From positions 6,559,501-6,623,500 of the forward strand of contig NZ_CP077769.1 in NCBI RefSeq assembly GCF_020386615.1: a stretch of DNA of 64,000 bases, in the 5' to 3' direction. Positions within the stretch are counted from its first letter, which is position 1, and every line of letters starts with the position of its first letter. Position numbers and translations under genes: made by a program. This document shows, in pieces, positions 9,879 to 18,206 of this stretch. The DNA comes from Chitinophaga pendula. GTDB lineage: Bacteria > Bacteroidota > Bacteroidia > Chitinophagales > Chitinophagaceae. The notes under the pieces were generated by a model. That model did no database searches, was not told the DNA's origin, and saw only the letters and a program-made list of their open reading frames with translations.

Positions 9879-11003
9879 ATGACAGACAAAGAACAATCCG
9901 TACAGCGATACCTGCATCTGGCCAGCAAGGCCGGCAGGGGCAAGTTCAAGATCTACATCGGGATGAGCGCCGGTGTGGGTAAGACCTATCGTATGCTCCA
10001 GGAAGCGCATAGTATGCTGCGCAACGGTATTAACATTCAGATCGGGTATGTGGAAACGCATAACCGGGCGGAGACACAGGCGCTGGTAGACGGCCTGCCT
10101 GCCATTCCCCGCAAGCAGGTGTTTTACAAAGGCAAACTACTGGAAGAGATGGATCTCACCACCGTACTGCTGCTCAATCCAGAATGGGTAGTAGTGGATG
10201 AACTGGCTCATACGAATATCCCCGGTTCCAAAAATGAAAAGCGCTGGCAGGATGTGATCGACATTCTCAATGCGGGTATCAACGTGATATCTGCGGTCAA
10301 TATCCAGCATATTGAGAGCATCAACGTGGAGGTAAAAGCTATTACCGGCATTGAAGTGAAAGAGCGTGTGCCCGATAGCGTATTGCAGATGGCCGATGAG
10401 GTGGTGAATATAGACCTGACGGCGGACGAGCTGATCACGCGCCTGAAGGAAGGGAAGATATACGACAAGTCAAAAGTAGAAACCGCCATGAAGAACTTCT
10501 TCCAGGCGGAGAAGATATTACAGCTGCGGGAGCTGGCGTTGAAGGAGGTGGCTACGCAGGTAGAGCGTAAGGTAGAGATAGAGGTGCCCCGGAGCCAGCA
10601 GATGCGGCATGAGAGTTTCCTGGCCTGTATCTCTACCAATGATGAGGTGGCGCGTAAGGTGATCCGTAAGACGGCAAGGTTGGCCTCCTATTATCATGCC
10701 GACTGGTATGTGCTGTATGTACAGACTCCCCGGGAGAGTGTGGAGAAGATCAACCTGGCGGCACAGCGGCACCTGATCAACAACCTCAAGCTCGCTACCG
10801 AACTGGGAGCCGAAGTATTGCAGATACACGATCCCAACGTATCGCAGGCTATTATCGACGCAGCGATCGAAAAAGAGGTGACGACTGTATGTATCGGTAA
10901 GCCGCATATCAGCTTGTTCCGTATTATCTTGCGGACGAACCTCTTCAATCAGTTATTAAAAACCTTATCCTCTAAAGATATAGACCTGATCATATTATCA
11001 TGA
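9879..11003 (+). CDS. KdpD-like sensor half (KdpD + USP domains, no kinase)
   Basis: The 374 residues match only the N-terminal cytoplasmic half of KdpD: the KdpD ATP-binding domain with Walker A GMSAGVGKT (Lys35) and Walker B-like VVDELAHTN (Asp107, Glu108), then a universal-stress-protein-like domain from about residue 240. The four-helix membrane part, DHp and catalytic domains of full KdpD are absent. A separate histidine kinase overlaps its stop by 4 bases, so the two probably act together. The ATG at 9879 is preferred over the upstream in-frame codon at 9798. In enterobacteria this domain senses K+ or ATP state and tunes the kinase. Here the link must be a protein-protein contact. Confidence 0.9.
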   Translation: MTDKEQSVQRYLHLASKAGRGKFKIYIGMSAGVGKTYRMLQEAHSMLRNGINIQIGYVETHNRAETQALVDGLPAIPRKQVFYKGKLLEEMDLTTVLLLNPEWVVVDELAHTNIPGSKNEKRWQDVIDILNAGINVISAVNIQHIESINVEVKAITGIEVKERVPDSVLQMADEVVNIDLTADELITRLKEGKIYDKSKVETAMKNFFQAEKILQLRELALKEVATQVERKVEIEVPRSQQMRHESFLACISTNDEVARKVIRKTARLASYYHADWYVLYVQTPRESVEKINLAAQRHLINNLKLATELGAEVLQIHDPNVSQAIIDAAIEKEVTTVCIGKPHISLFRIILRTNLFNQLLKTLSSKDIDLIILS

Positions 11004-12697
11004 GCACATTCAGGCTGAAGACGAAAATTACGATGGGCGTGCTGTTCTTGTTCGCCATGTTGCTGTTGGTGAGCATACTGGGATATTATTATCTCAACAA
11101 GCTGAACCGCGAGGCCAGGATCATCCTGGAAGATAATTATGAATCGCTGGAGTACTCCAAGAATATGCTGGCTGCATTGGATCAGCTGCCAGTATCGCGG
11201 CAGGAGGCCTTACAGGCGATCGGCAAGAACCTGCAAAAACAGGAAGAGAATGTAACGGAGCTGGGCGAGTCCCAGGCTACCGGTAAAGTGCGAGTTGCCT
11301 ATCAGCGCCTGTTGCAGGACAGTACTTACTCTCCTGCTATCCTGCGGCAAAGTATCTACGTCATCATGGACCTCAACATGCAGGCTATTGTCGGCAAGAA
11401 TGAAACGGTAAAACGTTCGGCAGATAAGGCGCTATTGTGGATCGCTATTATCAGCGGTGTCTGTTTTCTGCTGGGTTTTACGTTCGTATTCAACTTCCCC
11501 GGTTATATTGCCAACCCTATCCGGGAGCTGACAGAAGGTATCAAGGGTATTGCGGAGCGTAAGTATACACAGCGGCTCTACTTCAAGTCGGCCGATGAAT
11601 TTGGCGAGCTGGCGCAGGCATTTAATACGATGGCGCAGCAGCTGGATGAATATGAACACAGCAACCTGGCACGTATCATGTTTGAGAAGAAGCGTGCGGA
11701 GGCGGTGATCAGCAGCCTGCGTGATGCGACGATAGGGCTGGACAATAAAGACACGATCCTGTTTGCCAACCAGCCTGCCTTGCAGCTGCTCAATATGCCG
11801 GAGAAGGACCTGGTTGGTTTCCCGGCATCCAAAGTGGCTAAGCAGAATGACCTGCTTAACTACCTGGTGAACCGGCAGGATAATAATCCGCTGAAGATCG
11901 TGGTGGACGGTAAGGAATGTTTCTTCACGAAAGAGATGGTCAATATACAGCATGAGCAGGGGAATATCGGGTATGTGATCATATTGAAGAACATCACCAC
12001 TTTTAAGGAGCAGGACCTGGCCAAGACTCATTTTATTGCTACGATCTCTCATGAGTTGAAGACACCGCTGGCTTCTTCGGATTTCAGTCTGAAGTTGCTG
12101 GAGGATGAGCGTATCGGTCAGTTGTCTGGCGAGCAGCATGAGCTGGTGGAGAGTCTTAAGCAGGACAATCTGCGTATGATCAAGATCGTCAGTGAGTTGC
12201 TTAACCTGTCGCAGGTGGAGAGTGGCAATATACAGTTGCAGCCGCAGCCGGTGTTGCCTGGCAGCATTGTGCATTATGCGCTGGAGACGGTACAGAAGCA
12301 GGCGGCACAGCGGGATATCAACATTGTGACGCAGGTGCCGGAGCAGCTGCCTAAGATACAGGCGGATGTGGAGAAGACGGCCTGGGTGCTGATCAACCTG
12401 TTGACGAATGCTATCCGTTATTCTGCTGCACATGCAGCTATTGTGCTGGATGTGTCGCAGCATGATCCGCAGACGTTGACTTTTAGTGTGAAGGATGAGG
12501 GCAAGGGTATCCCAGCTGCTTTCAAGGATAAGATCTTTCAGCGGTTTTACCAGGTGCCGGGTACGCAGCACAAGGCAGGCAGCGGATTAGGCCTGGCTAT
12601 TTCGCGTGAGTTTATAGAGGCGCAGGGCGGCACTATTGGTGTGGAGAGTGAAGAGGGGAAAGGTAGTCTCTTCTACTTCCGGTTGCCGGTAGCCTGA
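11000..12697 (+). CDS. Membrane sensor histidine kinase (HAMP-PAS-HisKA-HATPase), partner of the KdpD half
   Basis: A 565-residue kinase with two membrane helices (about 10-30 and 148-170) framing a helical periplasmic domain, then HAMP (about 170-225), a PAS domain (about 235-335), HisKA with ATISHELKTPLA (phospho-acceptor His351) and a C-terminal HATPase with N box LLTNAIRYS and G boxes DEGKGIP and GSGLGLA. ATGA overlap with the KdpD half (11000-11003) implies translational coupling. No response regulator follows; the cognate regulator must be elsewhere in the genome or belong to another pathway. Its 3' end overlaps a convergent gene by 25 bases. Confidence 0.9.
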   Translation: MSTFRLKTKITMGVLFLFAMLLLVSILGYYYLNKLNREARIILEDNYESLEYSKNMLAALDQLPVSRQEALQAIGKNLQKQEENVTELGESQATGKVRVAYQRLLQDSTYSPAILRQSIYVIMDLNMQAIVGKNETVKRSADKALLWIAIISGVCFLLGFTFVFNFPGYIANPIRELTEGIKGIAERKYTQRLYFKSADEFGELAQAFNTMAQQLDEYEHSNLARIMFEKKRAEAVISSLRDATIGLDNKDTILFANQPALQLLNMPEKDLVGFPASKVAKQNDLLNYLVNRQDNNPLKIVVDGKECFFTKEMVNIQHEQGNIGYVIILKNITTFKEQDLAKTHFIATISHELKTPLASSDFSLKLLEDERIGQLSGEQHELVESLKQDNLRMIKIVSELLNLSQVESGNIQLQPQPVLPGSIVHYALETVQKQAAQRDINIVTQVPEQLPKIQADVEKTAWVLINLLTNAIRYSAAHAAIVLDVSQHDPQTLTFSVKDEGKGIPAAFKDKIFQRFYQVPGTQHKAGSGLGLAISREFIEAQGGTIGVESEEGKGSLFYFRLPVA

Positions 12698-15660
12698 TCG
12701 ATGGTAGTTTCCTCGGATTGGATGGCGGCCTGTATTTTATCTATTTCCATGCTGATGAGCAGGGCGGCATCTTTGAGGGTTTGTATCAGTTCGAATACGC
12801 GGGTAGCTGCGGTGTCGAGGCGTTGCCTGGCGGAGGTGTCCATTTCGATGGAGTCTATGAGTGGTAAGGCAGGAGGTATACGTACGACTGCCATACTTGA
12901 TTTCATGCGATGTGTCAGGTGGTATATGCTGTCCCAGTCTTGCTGTATGGCACCTTCTTCCAGTGCTGCGATGGTTTCGGGCAGCTGTTCATTAAATTCT
13001 TCCAATATTTCCAGTACATAAGGGATATCGTTTTCTACTACTTTGTAGATGTGTTCAAAGTCTACGGGGTCGTAGCAGGTATTGGTATTCCTGGTATGGG
13101 GTATGTGGTGGATAAAGGAGCTGCTGCCGGTGCAGTCGAGGATCTTGTGATACAGGTCTTCCGGAACAAAAGGTTTGGAGATGTAGTCGTTCATGCCGGC
13201 GGCGAGGCATTTGATCTTTTCACGGGTAGTTGCAGCAGCGGTCATCGCGATAACGGGGATGTTGATTGCTTGTTTGCGTAGGATGGTGACTGCCTGATAG
13301 CCATCCATTTCGGGCATTTGTAGGTCCATAATTACACAGTCGTAATGTCGTTTGAGAATAAATGATATAGCAGCCGCGCCATTGGGAACGATGTCTACCT
13401 GGGCGCCGGCTCGTAGCAGGGTATGGAAAGCAACTTGCTGGTTGATTTTGTTATCTTCTACAAGGAGTATAGTTTTTCCTTTGAGTATGTGTCTTTGTGC
13501 GGTGGCGCTAGGTGATGCAGTCTGCTTTTCCTGCCGGGATACTGAACTCCGTAAATACGGTAGTTCCACTACAAATGTAGCCCCTTCGCCTGCGGCGCTA
13601 ATGACCCTGATAGAGCCCTGTTGCAGGGTGACCAGTTCTTTGCTGATGGCTAGCCCCAGGCCCGCTCCATCATATTGACGGGTATTCTCCAGGTTGGACT
13701 GGGAGAAGCTGTCGAATATCATGTTATGATGCTCTTCCGGGATGCCGATACCGGTATCTTTTATTTCAAATTGCAGTCTTACGGTTTCTTCTGCTGTTGT
13801 GAGCAGGGATACAATTACGTGTATGCCACCCTGATGGGTGAATTTGATGGCGTTGCCGACGAGGTTGACCAGTATTTGTCCCAGGCGTACATGGTCGCCT
13901 ACCAGCAGGGTGGGTACGTCGCTTTCTACGGCTACCTGGAAGAACAGGCCTTTCTGTACGGCTTTGTGCCGCAGGGGGTATAGTAGTACTTCCAGCAAGG
14001 TCATGAGGTCGAAGTCACTGTTTTCCAGTTTCAGTTTGCCGGAGCGTATGCAGGACAGGTCGAGTATTTCGTTGATGATGACCAGCAAGCTGTTGGCCGA
14101 GGTGCTGATGGCTTCGATGAACTCTTGTTGCTGTGGGGGCAGCGGGGTGGTGAGTAGCAGGTTGGTCATGCCGAGGATACCGTTCATGGGGGTTCTGATC
14201 TCGTGGCTCATATTGGCCAGGAACATCTCCTGTATCTTTTTGGCATTTTCTGCGTCTTTGCGGGCCTGAATCAGTTCCATTTCTTTGCGGGCCCGGTCGG
14301 TGATGTCGATGCCGATGGCGCAGAGGCCGAACAGCTGTTGTTGTTCATCGCGGAGAGGGAAGCGGGTGATGTGGTAGTAGTGGTCTTGCTGATCACGGCC
14401 GGGTACGGTCATGACGCCGGACCGGATGGCGCCGGTGCTGAGTACGGCGGCATCTTCTGCTGCGCAGGCGGGGGTGATATGTGGAAGTTGAAGTTGCTGA
14501 TCTGTTTGCCCGGTGATGTAATCGGCGGGCAGGTTGAATACTTCTTCTACCTGCCGGTTCACCAGGAGGTAGCGGCCCAGGAGGTCTTTGACCCAGATGA
14601 GGGAGGGGCTGTAGTCCATGATGGCCTGGAGGCGCAGGCGGGTGTTCTCCAGTTCGGCGCTCATTTTTTTGCGTTCGGTGATGTCTTTGACCATGCATTG
14701 GTAGCCTTTGACGAGGCCATCTTTGCGTAGTACGACTACTTCCTGTTCTACCCATTTACGGTCGCCGCTGCGGGTGATGATCTCGAATTCCCGGGTAGGG
14801 ATAGGGCCATTGTTGCCCAGGTGGGTTTCATAGAACTCCCGGAGTTGCTGGTGGGTCTCTTCTCCGAGGAGGATGGAGTAATGGGCGCCTACCAGGGCAC
14901 CTTCGGGGTATCCGGTGAGGAGGCCTACCTGTTTGCTGACGTAGGTAAAGTAGCCACCTCTGTTGGTAGTATATAGTACAGCGTTGGTATCTTCAATGAG
15001 CTGGCGGTAGCGGGCTTCGTTTTCGCGCATGTTCTTTTCTGCCTTTTCTTTTTCGTGCATGTGCCGGTTGATGCGATAGGCGCCGGCGAGGAAAAAGCAG
15101 GTGCTGAAAGCGCCGCCCAGCAGCGATATGATGAGGGATCGGAGGGCGGCAATGGAGCTGTCGCGGGTTCTGGTGGCCAGCAGCTGGCTTTCTTCCTGCA
15201 GCATGGCATGGGCCGTCTGGCGGATAGTATCGATATAACGAAGGTCTTGCTGGTGCAGGGCTGGCGGGATGGTGATCGCTTTAGCGCGGAGGCAATTGGT
15301 GGCCACTTGCTGACGGACGGCGTGGGAGAATTGGCGGATTAGTGCCTGCTGGCGGGGATTGTCGCTGGTGAGCTGTATGAGTTTGCTGACGGCTTTGGCT
15401 ACATCGGCGGGATAACTGCAGGCGATGCTGCTGGCAGTGGTGCCCGGACCGCTGGCCAGGTATTGGCTGACGGTAGATTCGTTTTCTGCGATGGCCAGGG
15501 TAGCCAGGTGGATATTATCGATGACCTGGTGTGTATGACGGACCCATTTGCCGGCATCGGTGGCTTGCTGGTGGGTGCGTATTACAAAATATATAAAACA
15601 TGCCAGGCCGACGAGGCCAATGCACATGAATATTAATATGGGCTTTTTCAATTGGCGCAT
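12673..15660 (-). CDS. Hybrid sensor histidine kinase (PAS-PAS-HisKA-HATPase-REC-Hpt)
   Basis: A 995-residue multi-step phosphorelay protein. Order seen: membrane helix (about 7-27), periplasmic helical sensor region, second helix (about 172-195), two PAS/PAC domains (about 205-325 and 335-455), HisKA with MSHEIRTPMNG (His486), HATPase (DTGIGIP, GAGLGLAISKEL), a receiver domain (LLVEDNKINQQ, phospho-acceptor Asp779 in MDLQMPEMDG) and a C-terminal Hpt domain with THRMKSS (His917). All relay residues are present, so it should be active, passing phosphate on to an unlinked regulator. The final 25 bases are antisense to the end of the kdp-linked kinase. Confidence 0.93.
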   Translation of the reverse strand: MRQLKKPILIFMCIGLVGLACFIYFVIRTHQQATDAGKWVRHTHQVIDNIHLATLAIAENESTVSQYLASGPGTTASSIACSYPADVAKAVSKLIQLTSDNPRQQALIRQFSHAVRQQVATNCLRAKAITIPPALHQQDLRYIDTIRQTAHAMLQEESQLLATRTRDSSIAALRSLIISLLGGAFSTCFFLAGAYRINRHMHEKEKAEKNMRENEARYRQLIEDTNAVLYTTNRGGYFTYVSKQVGLLTGYPEGALVGAHYSILLGEETHQQLREFYETHLGNNGPIPTREFEIITRSGDRKWVEQEVVVLRKDGLVKGYQCMVKDITERKKMSAELENTRLRLQAIMDYSPSLIWVKDLLGRYLLVNRQVEEVFNLPADYITGQTDQQLQLPHITPACAAEDAAVLSTGAIRSGVMTVPGRDQQDHYYHITRFPLRDEQQQLFGLCAIGIDITDRARKEMELIQARKDAENAKKIQEMFLANMSHEIRTPMNGILGMTNLLLTTPLPPQQQEFIEAISTSANSLLVIINEILDLSCIRSGKLKLENSDFDLMTLLEVLLYPLRHKAVQKGLFFQVAVESDVPTLLVGDHVRLGQILVNLVGNAIKFTHQGGIHVIVSLLTTAEETVRLQFEIKDTGIGIPEEHHNMIFDSFSQSNLENTRQYDGAGLGLAISKELVTLQQGSIRVISAAGEGATFVVELPYLRSSVSRQEKQTASPSATAQRHILKGKTILLVEDNKINQQVAFHTLLRAGAQVDIVPNGAAAISFILKRHYDCVIMDLQMPEMDGYQAVTILRKQAINIPVIAMTAAATTREKIKCLAAGMNDYISKPFVPEDLYHKILDCTGSSSFIHHIPHTRNTNTCYDPVDFEHIYKVVENDIPYVLEILEEFNEQLPETIAALEEGAIQQDWDSIYHLTHRMKSSMAVVRIPPALPLIDSIEMDTSARQRLDTAATRVFELIQTLKDAALLISMEIDKIQAAIQSEETTIDQATGNRK

Positions 15661-16226
15661 GAATGTGGACTTACGCTTCCTAAGCTATTGATCAATTCCG
15701 GGGTGCAGGGTCGGCGGGCATAGAACAGCTTGGCCGCAATAGGGTATACCATCGCTGTTATATTCCGGGTTTTCATTCGAATATAGTGCTGAGCCTGCGG
15801 GTTATGTTAGCATTTATCGGATAATACTTTGTCTGCCTACTAGTGTCCGTAATTGAGGGACCTTATACTATCAACCAGCATATAATTATAGACGCTATTT
15901 TCTGCTCACACCCCTAAATACTGCAGTGGTAAGCGGGGAGCGGTCCTGTTATGCTGGCTGGGTGGGCGGCGAGTATTCGTATAAGTGATTGATAATGAGC
16001 TGTCACTATTTTTTGCAGTCGATGTATGGATCGGCTGAAAAATACCTTTATATACCGGCCTCGCGGAAGGGAGCTGATAAAGTGTGACGGGCAGCTATTC
16101 GTATATGGATAAGAGATAAATGGGGGTAAACGATGGTAAGTGCGTTATATGTATCGGACAGTGCTGCTCGATAATGTGGCTTCGGCACGGAGAGGCCCAA
16201 GACGAGGCTGTAAATATTTTAAGCGC
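15661..16226. other. Long gene-free stretch
   Basis: About 570 bases between two genes reading away from each other. I see no convincing ORF, tRNA-like fold, repeat or strong hairpin. It presumably holds the promoters of both flanking genes; only the one for the + strand gene is recognisable. Confidence 0.5.
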
Positions 16227-16254
16227 TTGTTTTTCAGCTATTCCATTATTTTTG
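16227..16254 (+). promoter_or_regulatory. Bacteroidota-type sigma-A promoter
   Basis: TTG at 16227-16229 and TATTTTTG at 16247-16254 are 17 bases apart and fit the TTG / TAnnTTTG consensus of Bacteroidota. The predicted start site is about 25 bases before the ATG at 16287. Confidence 0.6.
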
Positions 16255-16286
16255 CCTAACATTATTCAAAGTCATTTAATTTATAT

Positions 16287-16982
16287 ATGAAAAAATTACT
16301 TATTACCCTTGGTCTGCTGGCCGCAACATTTAGCGCATTTTCACAAGATGGCGGTTCGGCCATGAATAAAGCCGTGGGTAGGGCTACCCATTCCCGGGAT
16401 TTCCTGATCGTATCTTTCTCTTACGATGCATGGGCTGGGAAACCGGATAGTGTGAAGACTGGATTTAACCGTGGTTTCAACATTGCTTTGATGTATGACT
16501 TCCCGATCAAACAATCTCATTTCAGCCTGGCTGCTGGTCTTGGTATCAGTACCAGTGGTGTATTCTTGCAGGACCACCGCCTGAACATGTCTGATGGTAC
16601 TACCAGCCGTCCTCAGTTCATCAAGGATGGTTCTCCCCGCAAGTATAAGGTAGCGACCACTTACCTGGAGCTGCCGATAGAGTTCCGTTTCCGTAGCGTA
16701 CCTGACAATGCCAACAAAGGTTTTAAAGCTGCTATCGGTGCGAAGGTGGGTAACCTGCTGAATGCGCATACCAAATGGAAATCTACCCTGGGTGGTGAGA
16801 AAAATATCGTAAAAGAGCAGAACAAACGTTTCTTCAATACCTGGAGATTTGCGGCTACTGCCCGTGTAGGTTATGGTAACTTCGCCCTGTTTGGTACCTA
16901 CAACTTCAACCCGCTGTTTAAGGACGAAGGTACATACGATATCCGCCCCTACTCTATCGGTATCGCGATCAGCGGTCTCTAA
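16287..16982 (+). CDS. Outer-membrane beta-barrel protein (PorT-like family)
   Basis: The 231-residue protein begins with a signal peptide (MKKLLITLGLLAATFSAFSQ) and shows alternating hydrophobic and polar strands throughout, with pieces such as KVATTYLELPIEFRFRS typical of the PorT/outer_membrane_beta-barrel family (PF13568-like) in Bacteroidota. It ends in SIGIAISGL rather than the common terminal Phe. It is a single-gene unit with its own promoter and a strong terminator. Function is unknown; such barrels are often structural or transport proteins of the outer membrane. Confidence 0.8.
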   Translation: MKKLLITLGLLAATFSAFSQDGGSAMNKAVGRATHSRDFLIVSFSYDAWAGKPDSVKTGFNRGFNIALMYDFPIKQSHFSLAAGLGISTSGVFLQDHRLNMSDGTTSRPQFIKDGSPRKYKVATTYLELPIEFRFRSVPDNANKGFKAAIGAKVGNLLNAHTKWKSTLGGEKNIVKEQNKRFFNTWRFAATARVGYGNFALFGTYNFNPLFKDEGTYDIRPYSIGIAISGL

Positions 16983-17011
16983 AGTCCCAAGGATAAATTA
17001 CTATTATATAT

Positions 17012-17052
17012 AAGCCGGCCGGAAAGGATCTCTTTCCGGCCGGCTTTGTTTT
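17012..17052 (+). terminator. Strong Rho-independent terminator
   Basis: A perfect 15-bp inverted repeat (17012-17026 and 17032-17046) around GATCT is followed by a T-rich tail (TTTGTTTTAT). It ends the beta-barrel gene. Confidence 0.9.
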
Positions 17053-17152
17053 ATGACTTTATCAGCGTTGTTTTCCCAGATATTGGGTGTTCCTAGTCCC
17101 CGGAGGGCATACTATTTTCACTATTTCTTATAACGGATTGATCAGCAGGTTG

Positions 17153-17309
17153 TTATAGCCTGCTTGTATAAGCGTTCTATACCCATTGTATAATCGTTGT
17201 ATAAGCGATGTATACCCATTCTATATCCGTTGTATAAGCTTGTATATGCTTTGCTTATACAATGGTTATACGAATGCTATAGGAGAGCTATAGGAATGCT
17301 ATACGAGAG
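17153..17309. repeat. Array of 11-bp-phased TATA repeats in a convergent intergenic region
   Basis: Fourteen TATA cores start at 17154, 17167, 17178, 17189, 17200, 17211, 17222, 17233, 17243, 17256, 17267, 17278, 17289 and 17300, so nearly all are 11 bp apart. The left units are of the form TTGTATAAGCG or TTCTATACCCA; after 17250 the units appear in inverted sense (TTATACAATGG, CTATAGGAATG, CTATACGAGAG). The period is not a multiple of three, and the flanking genes end on either side, so this is not coding. It matches about one helical turn per unit. Confidence 0.85.
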
Positions 17310-17337
17310 GCGGAGGGAACTTATCTTGCCGGGGAGG

Positions 17338-18114
17338 TTAATGACCCTGGAAGTTGGGTTTCCGCTTTTCGATAAAAGCTTTTACACCCTCCGGGTGGTC
17401 GGCGGTGTTGCCCGCTATTTCCTGGCATTGGGCTTCGTAGTCCAATACGGCATCCAGCTGTTCGCTCATACCTTTGGTCAGCATTTTTTTCATGAGGGCG
17501 ATGGCTTTGGTGGGAGCGGCGGCGTAGTAGGCTGCTTCGTTGGCAACGGCGGTATCCAGTTCTTCGGCCGGTACTACCTTGTTGACCAGTCCCAGCTGCA
17601 GGGCTTCGGCAGCGCTTAGTTTGGTGGCTTTGGTGGCCAGTTCGAACGCGCGGTGGTAGCCTACGGTGCGGGGCAGGAAGTAGGAGGAGCCGGAGTCGAG
17701 TACCAGAGCGATGTTGACGAAGATCTCGATCATGGAGGCCTGTTCGCTGGCGATGATGATATCGCAGGCTAGGGCCAGGGAGCAGCCTGCGCCGGCGGCG
17801 ACGCCATTGAGCTTGCAGATCACCGGTTTAGGCAGGTCGCGGATGGCGCGTATGATGGGATTGTATCGTTTTTGCAGGGATTCGAGGAAGCTGCGTTTGC
17901 CTGCCTCTTGGGAGGCTTTGAGGTCTTGTCCGCTGGAGAAGGCTTTGCCGGCGCCTGTGAGCACGACGGCGCGGACGTTATTATCTTTTTTTACCTGTTT
18001 GAGGGCATCCTGCAGTTCGTAGCTCAGCGGATCGTTGAAGGCGTTGTATACTTCTGGTCTGTTGAGCGTGATGGTAGCGATACCGTTCTGGATGTCGAGC
18101 GTAAGTGATGTCAT
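17338..18114 (-). CDS. Enoyl-CoA hydratase/isomerase family protein (PaaG-like)
   Basis: A 258-residue crotonase-fold enzyme acting on acyl-CoA. Seen: GAGKAFSSGQDLKA (first oxyanion-hole segment), GVAAGAGCSLALACDI (second), and VLDSGSSYFLPR, where an Asp rather than the second catalytic Glu of hydratases is present. Asp at this place is known from PaaG-type ring 1,2-epoxyphenylacetyl-CoA isomerases and other isomerases, so isomerase activity is more likely than plain hydration. The ATG at 18114 (MTSLTLDIQNG) is chosen; the open frame reaches 18414, but that extension is antisense to the neighbouring peptidase and looks non-coding. No other paa gene is nearby, so the pathway is uncertain. Confidence 0.85.
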   Translation of the reverse strand: MTSLTLDIQNGIATITLNRPEVYNAFNDPLSYELQDALKQVKKDNNVRAVVLTGAGKAFSSGQDLKASQEAGKRSFLESLQKRYNPIIRAIRDLPKPVICKLNGVAAGAGCSLALACDIIIASEQASMIEIFVNIALVLDSGSSYFLPRTVGYHRAFELATKATKLSAAEALQLGLVNKVVPAEELDTAVANEAAYYAAAPTKAIALMKKMLTKGMSEQLDAVLDYEAQCQEIAGNTADHPEGVKAFIEKRKPNFQGH

Positions 18115-18151
18115 TGGTGATGAGGTTAGTGGGTGGTAACGTGGTGATTCG

Positions 18152-18195
18152 TCAAAAAGAAAAGGGCCAGTACCGCGGGAGGCGGTACTGGCCCT
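18152..18195 (-). terminator. Terminator of the S9 peptidase gene
   Basis: A perfect 14-bp stem (18163-18176 with 18182-18195) is followed on the minus strand by TTTCTTTTTGAC, just after the stop at 18207. Confidence 0.85.
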
Positions 18196-18206
18196 GTCGG
18201 TATATT

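Noticed and set aside
14203..14730. Long plus-strand ORFs inside the hybrid kinase gene (also in the S9, kdp and Pnkp genes)
   Set aside because: They are antisense shadows of genes with complete domain sets; their translations show no domains.
17164..17309. CRISPR array
   Set aside because: Units are only 11 bp, lack unique spacers of constant length, and no cas genes are nearby.
17197..17619. Plus-strand 140-codon ORF through the TATA array
   Set aside because: The 11-bp period is out of phase with codons, and the rest is antisense to the enoyl-CoA hydratase gene.
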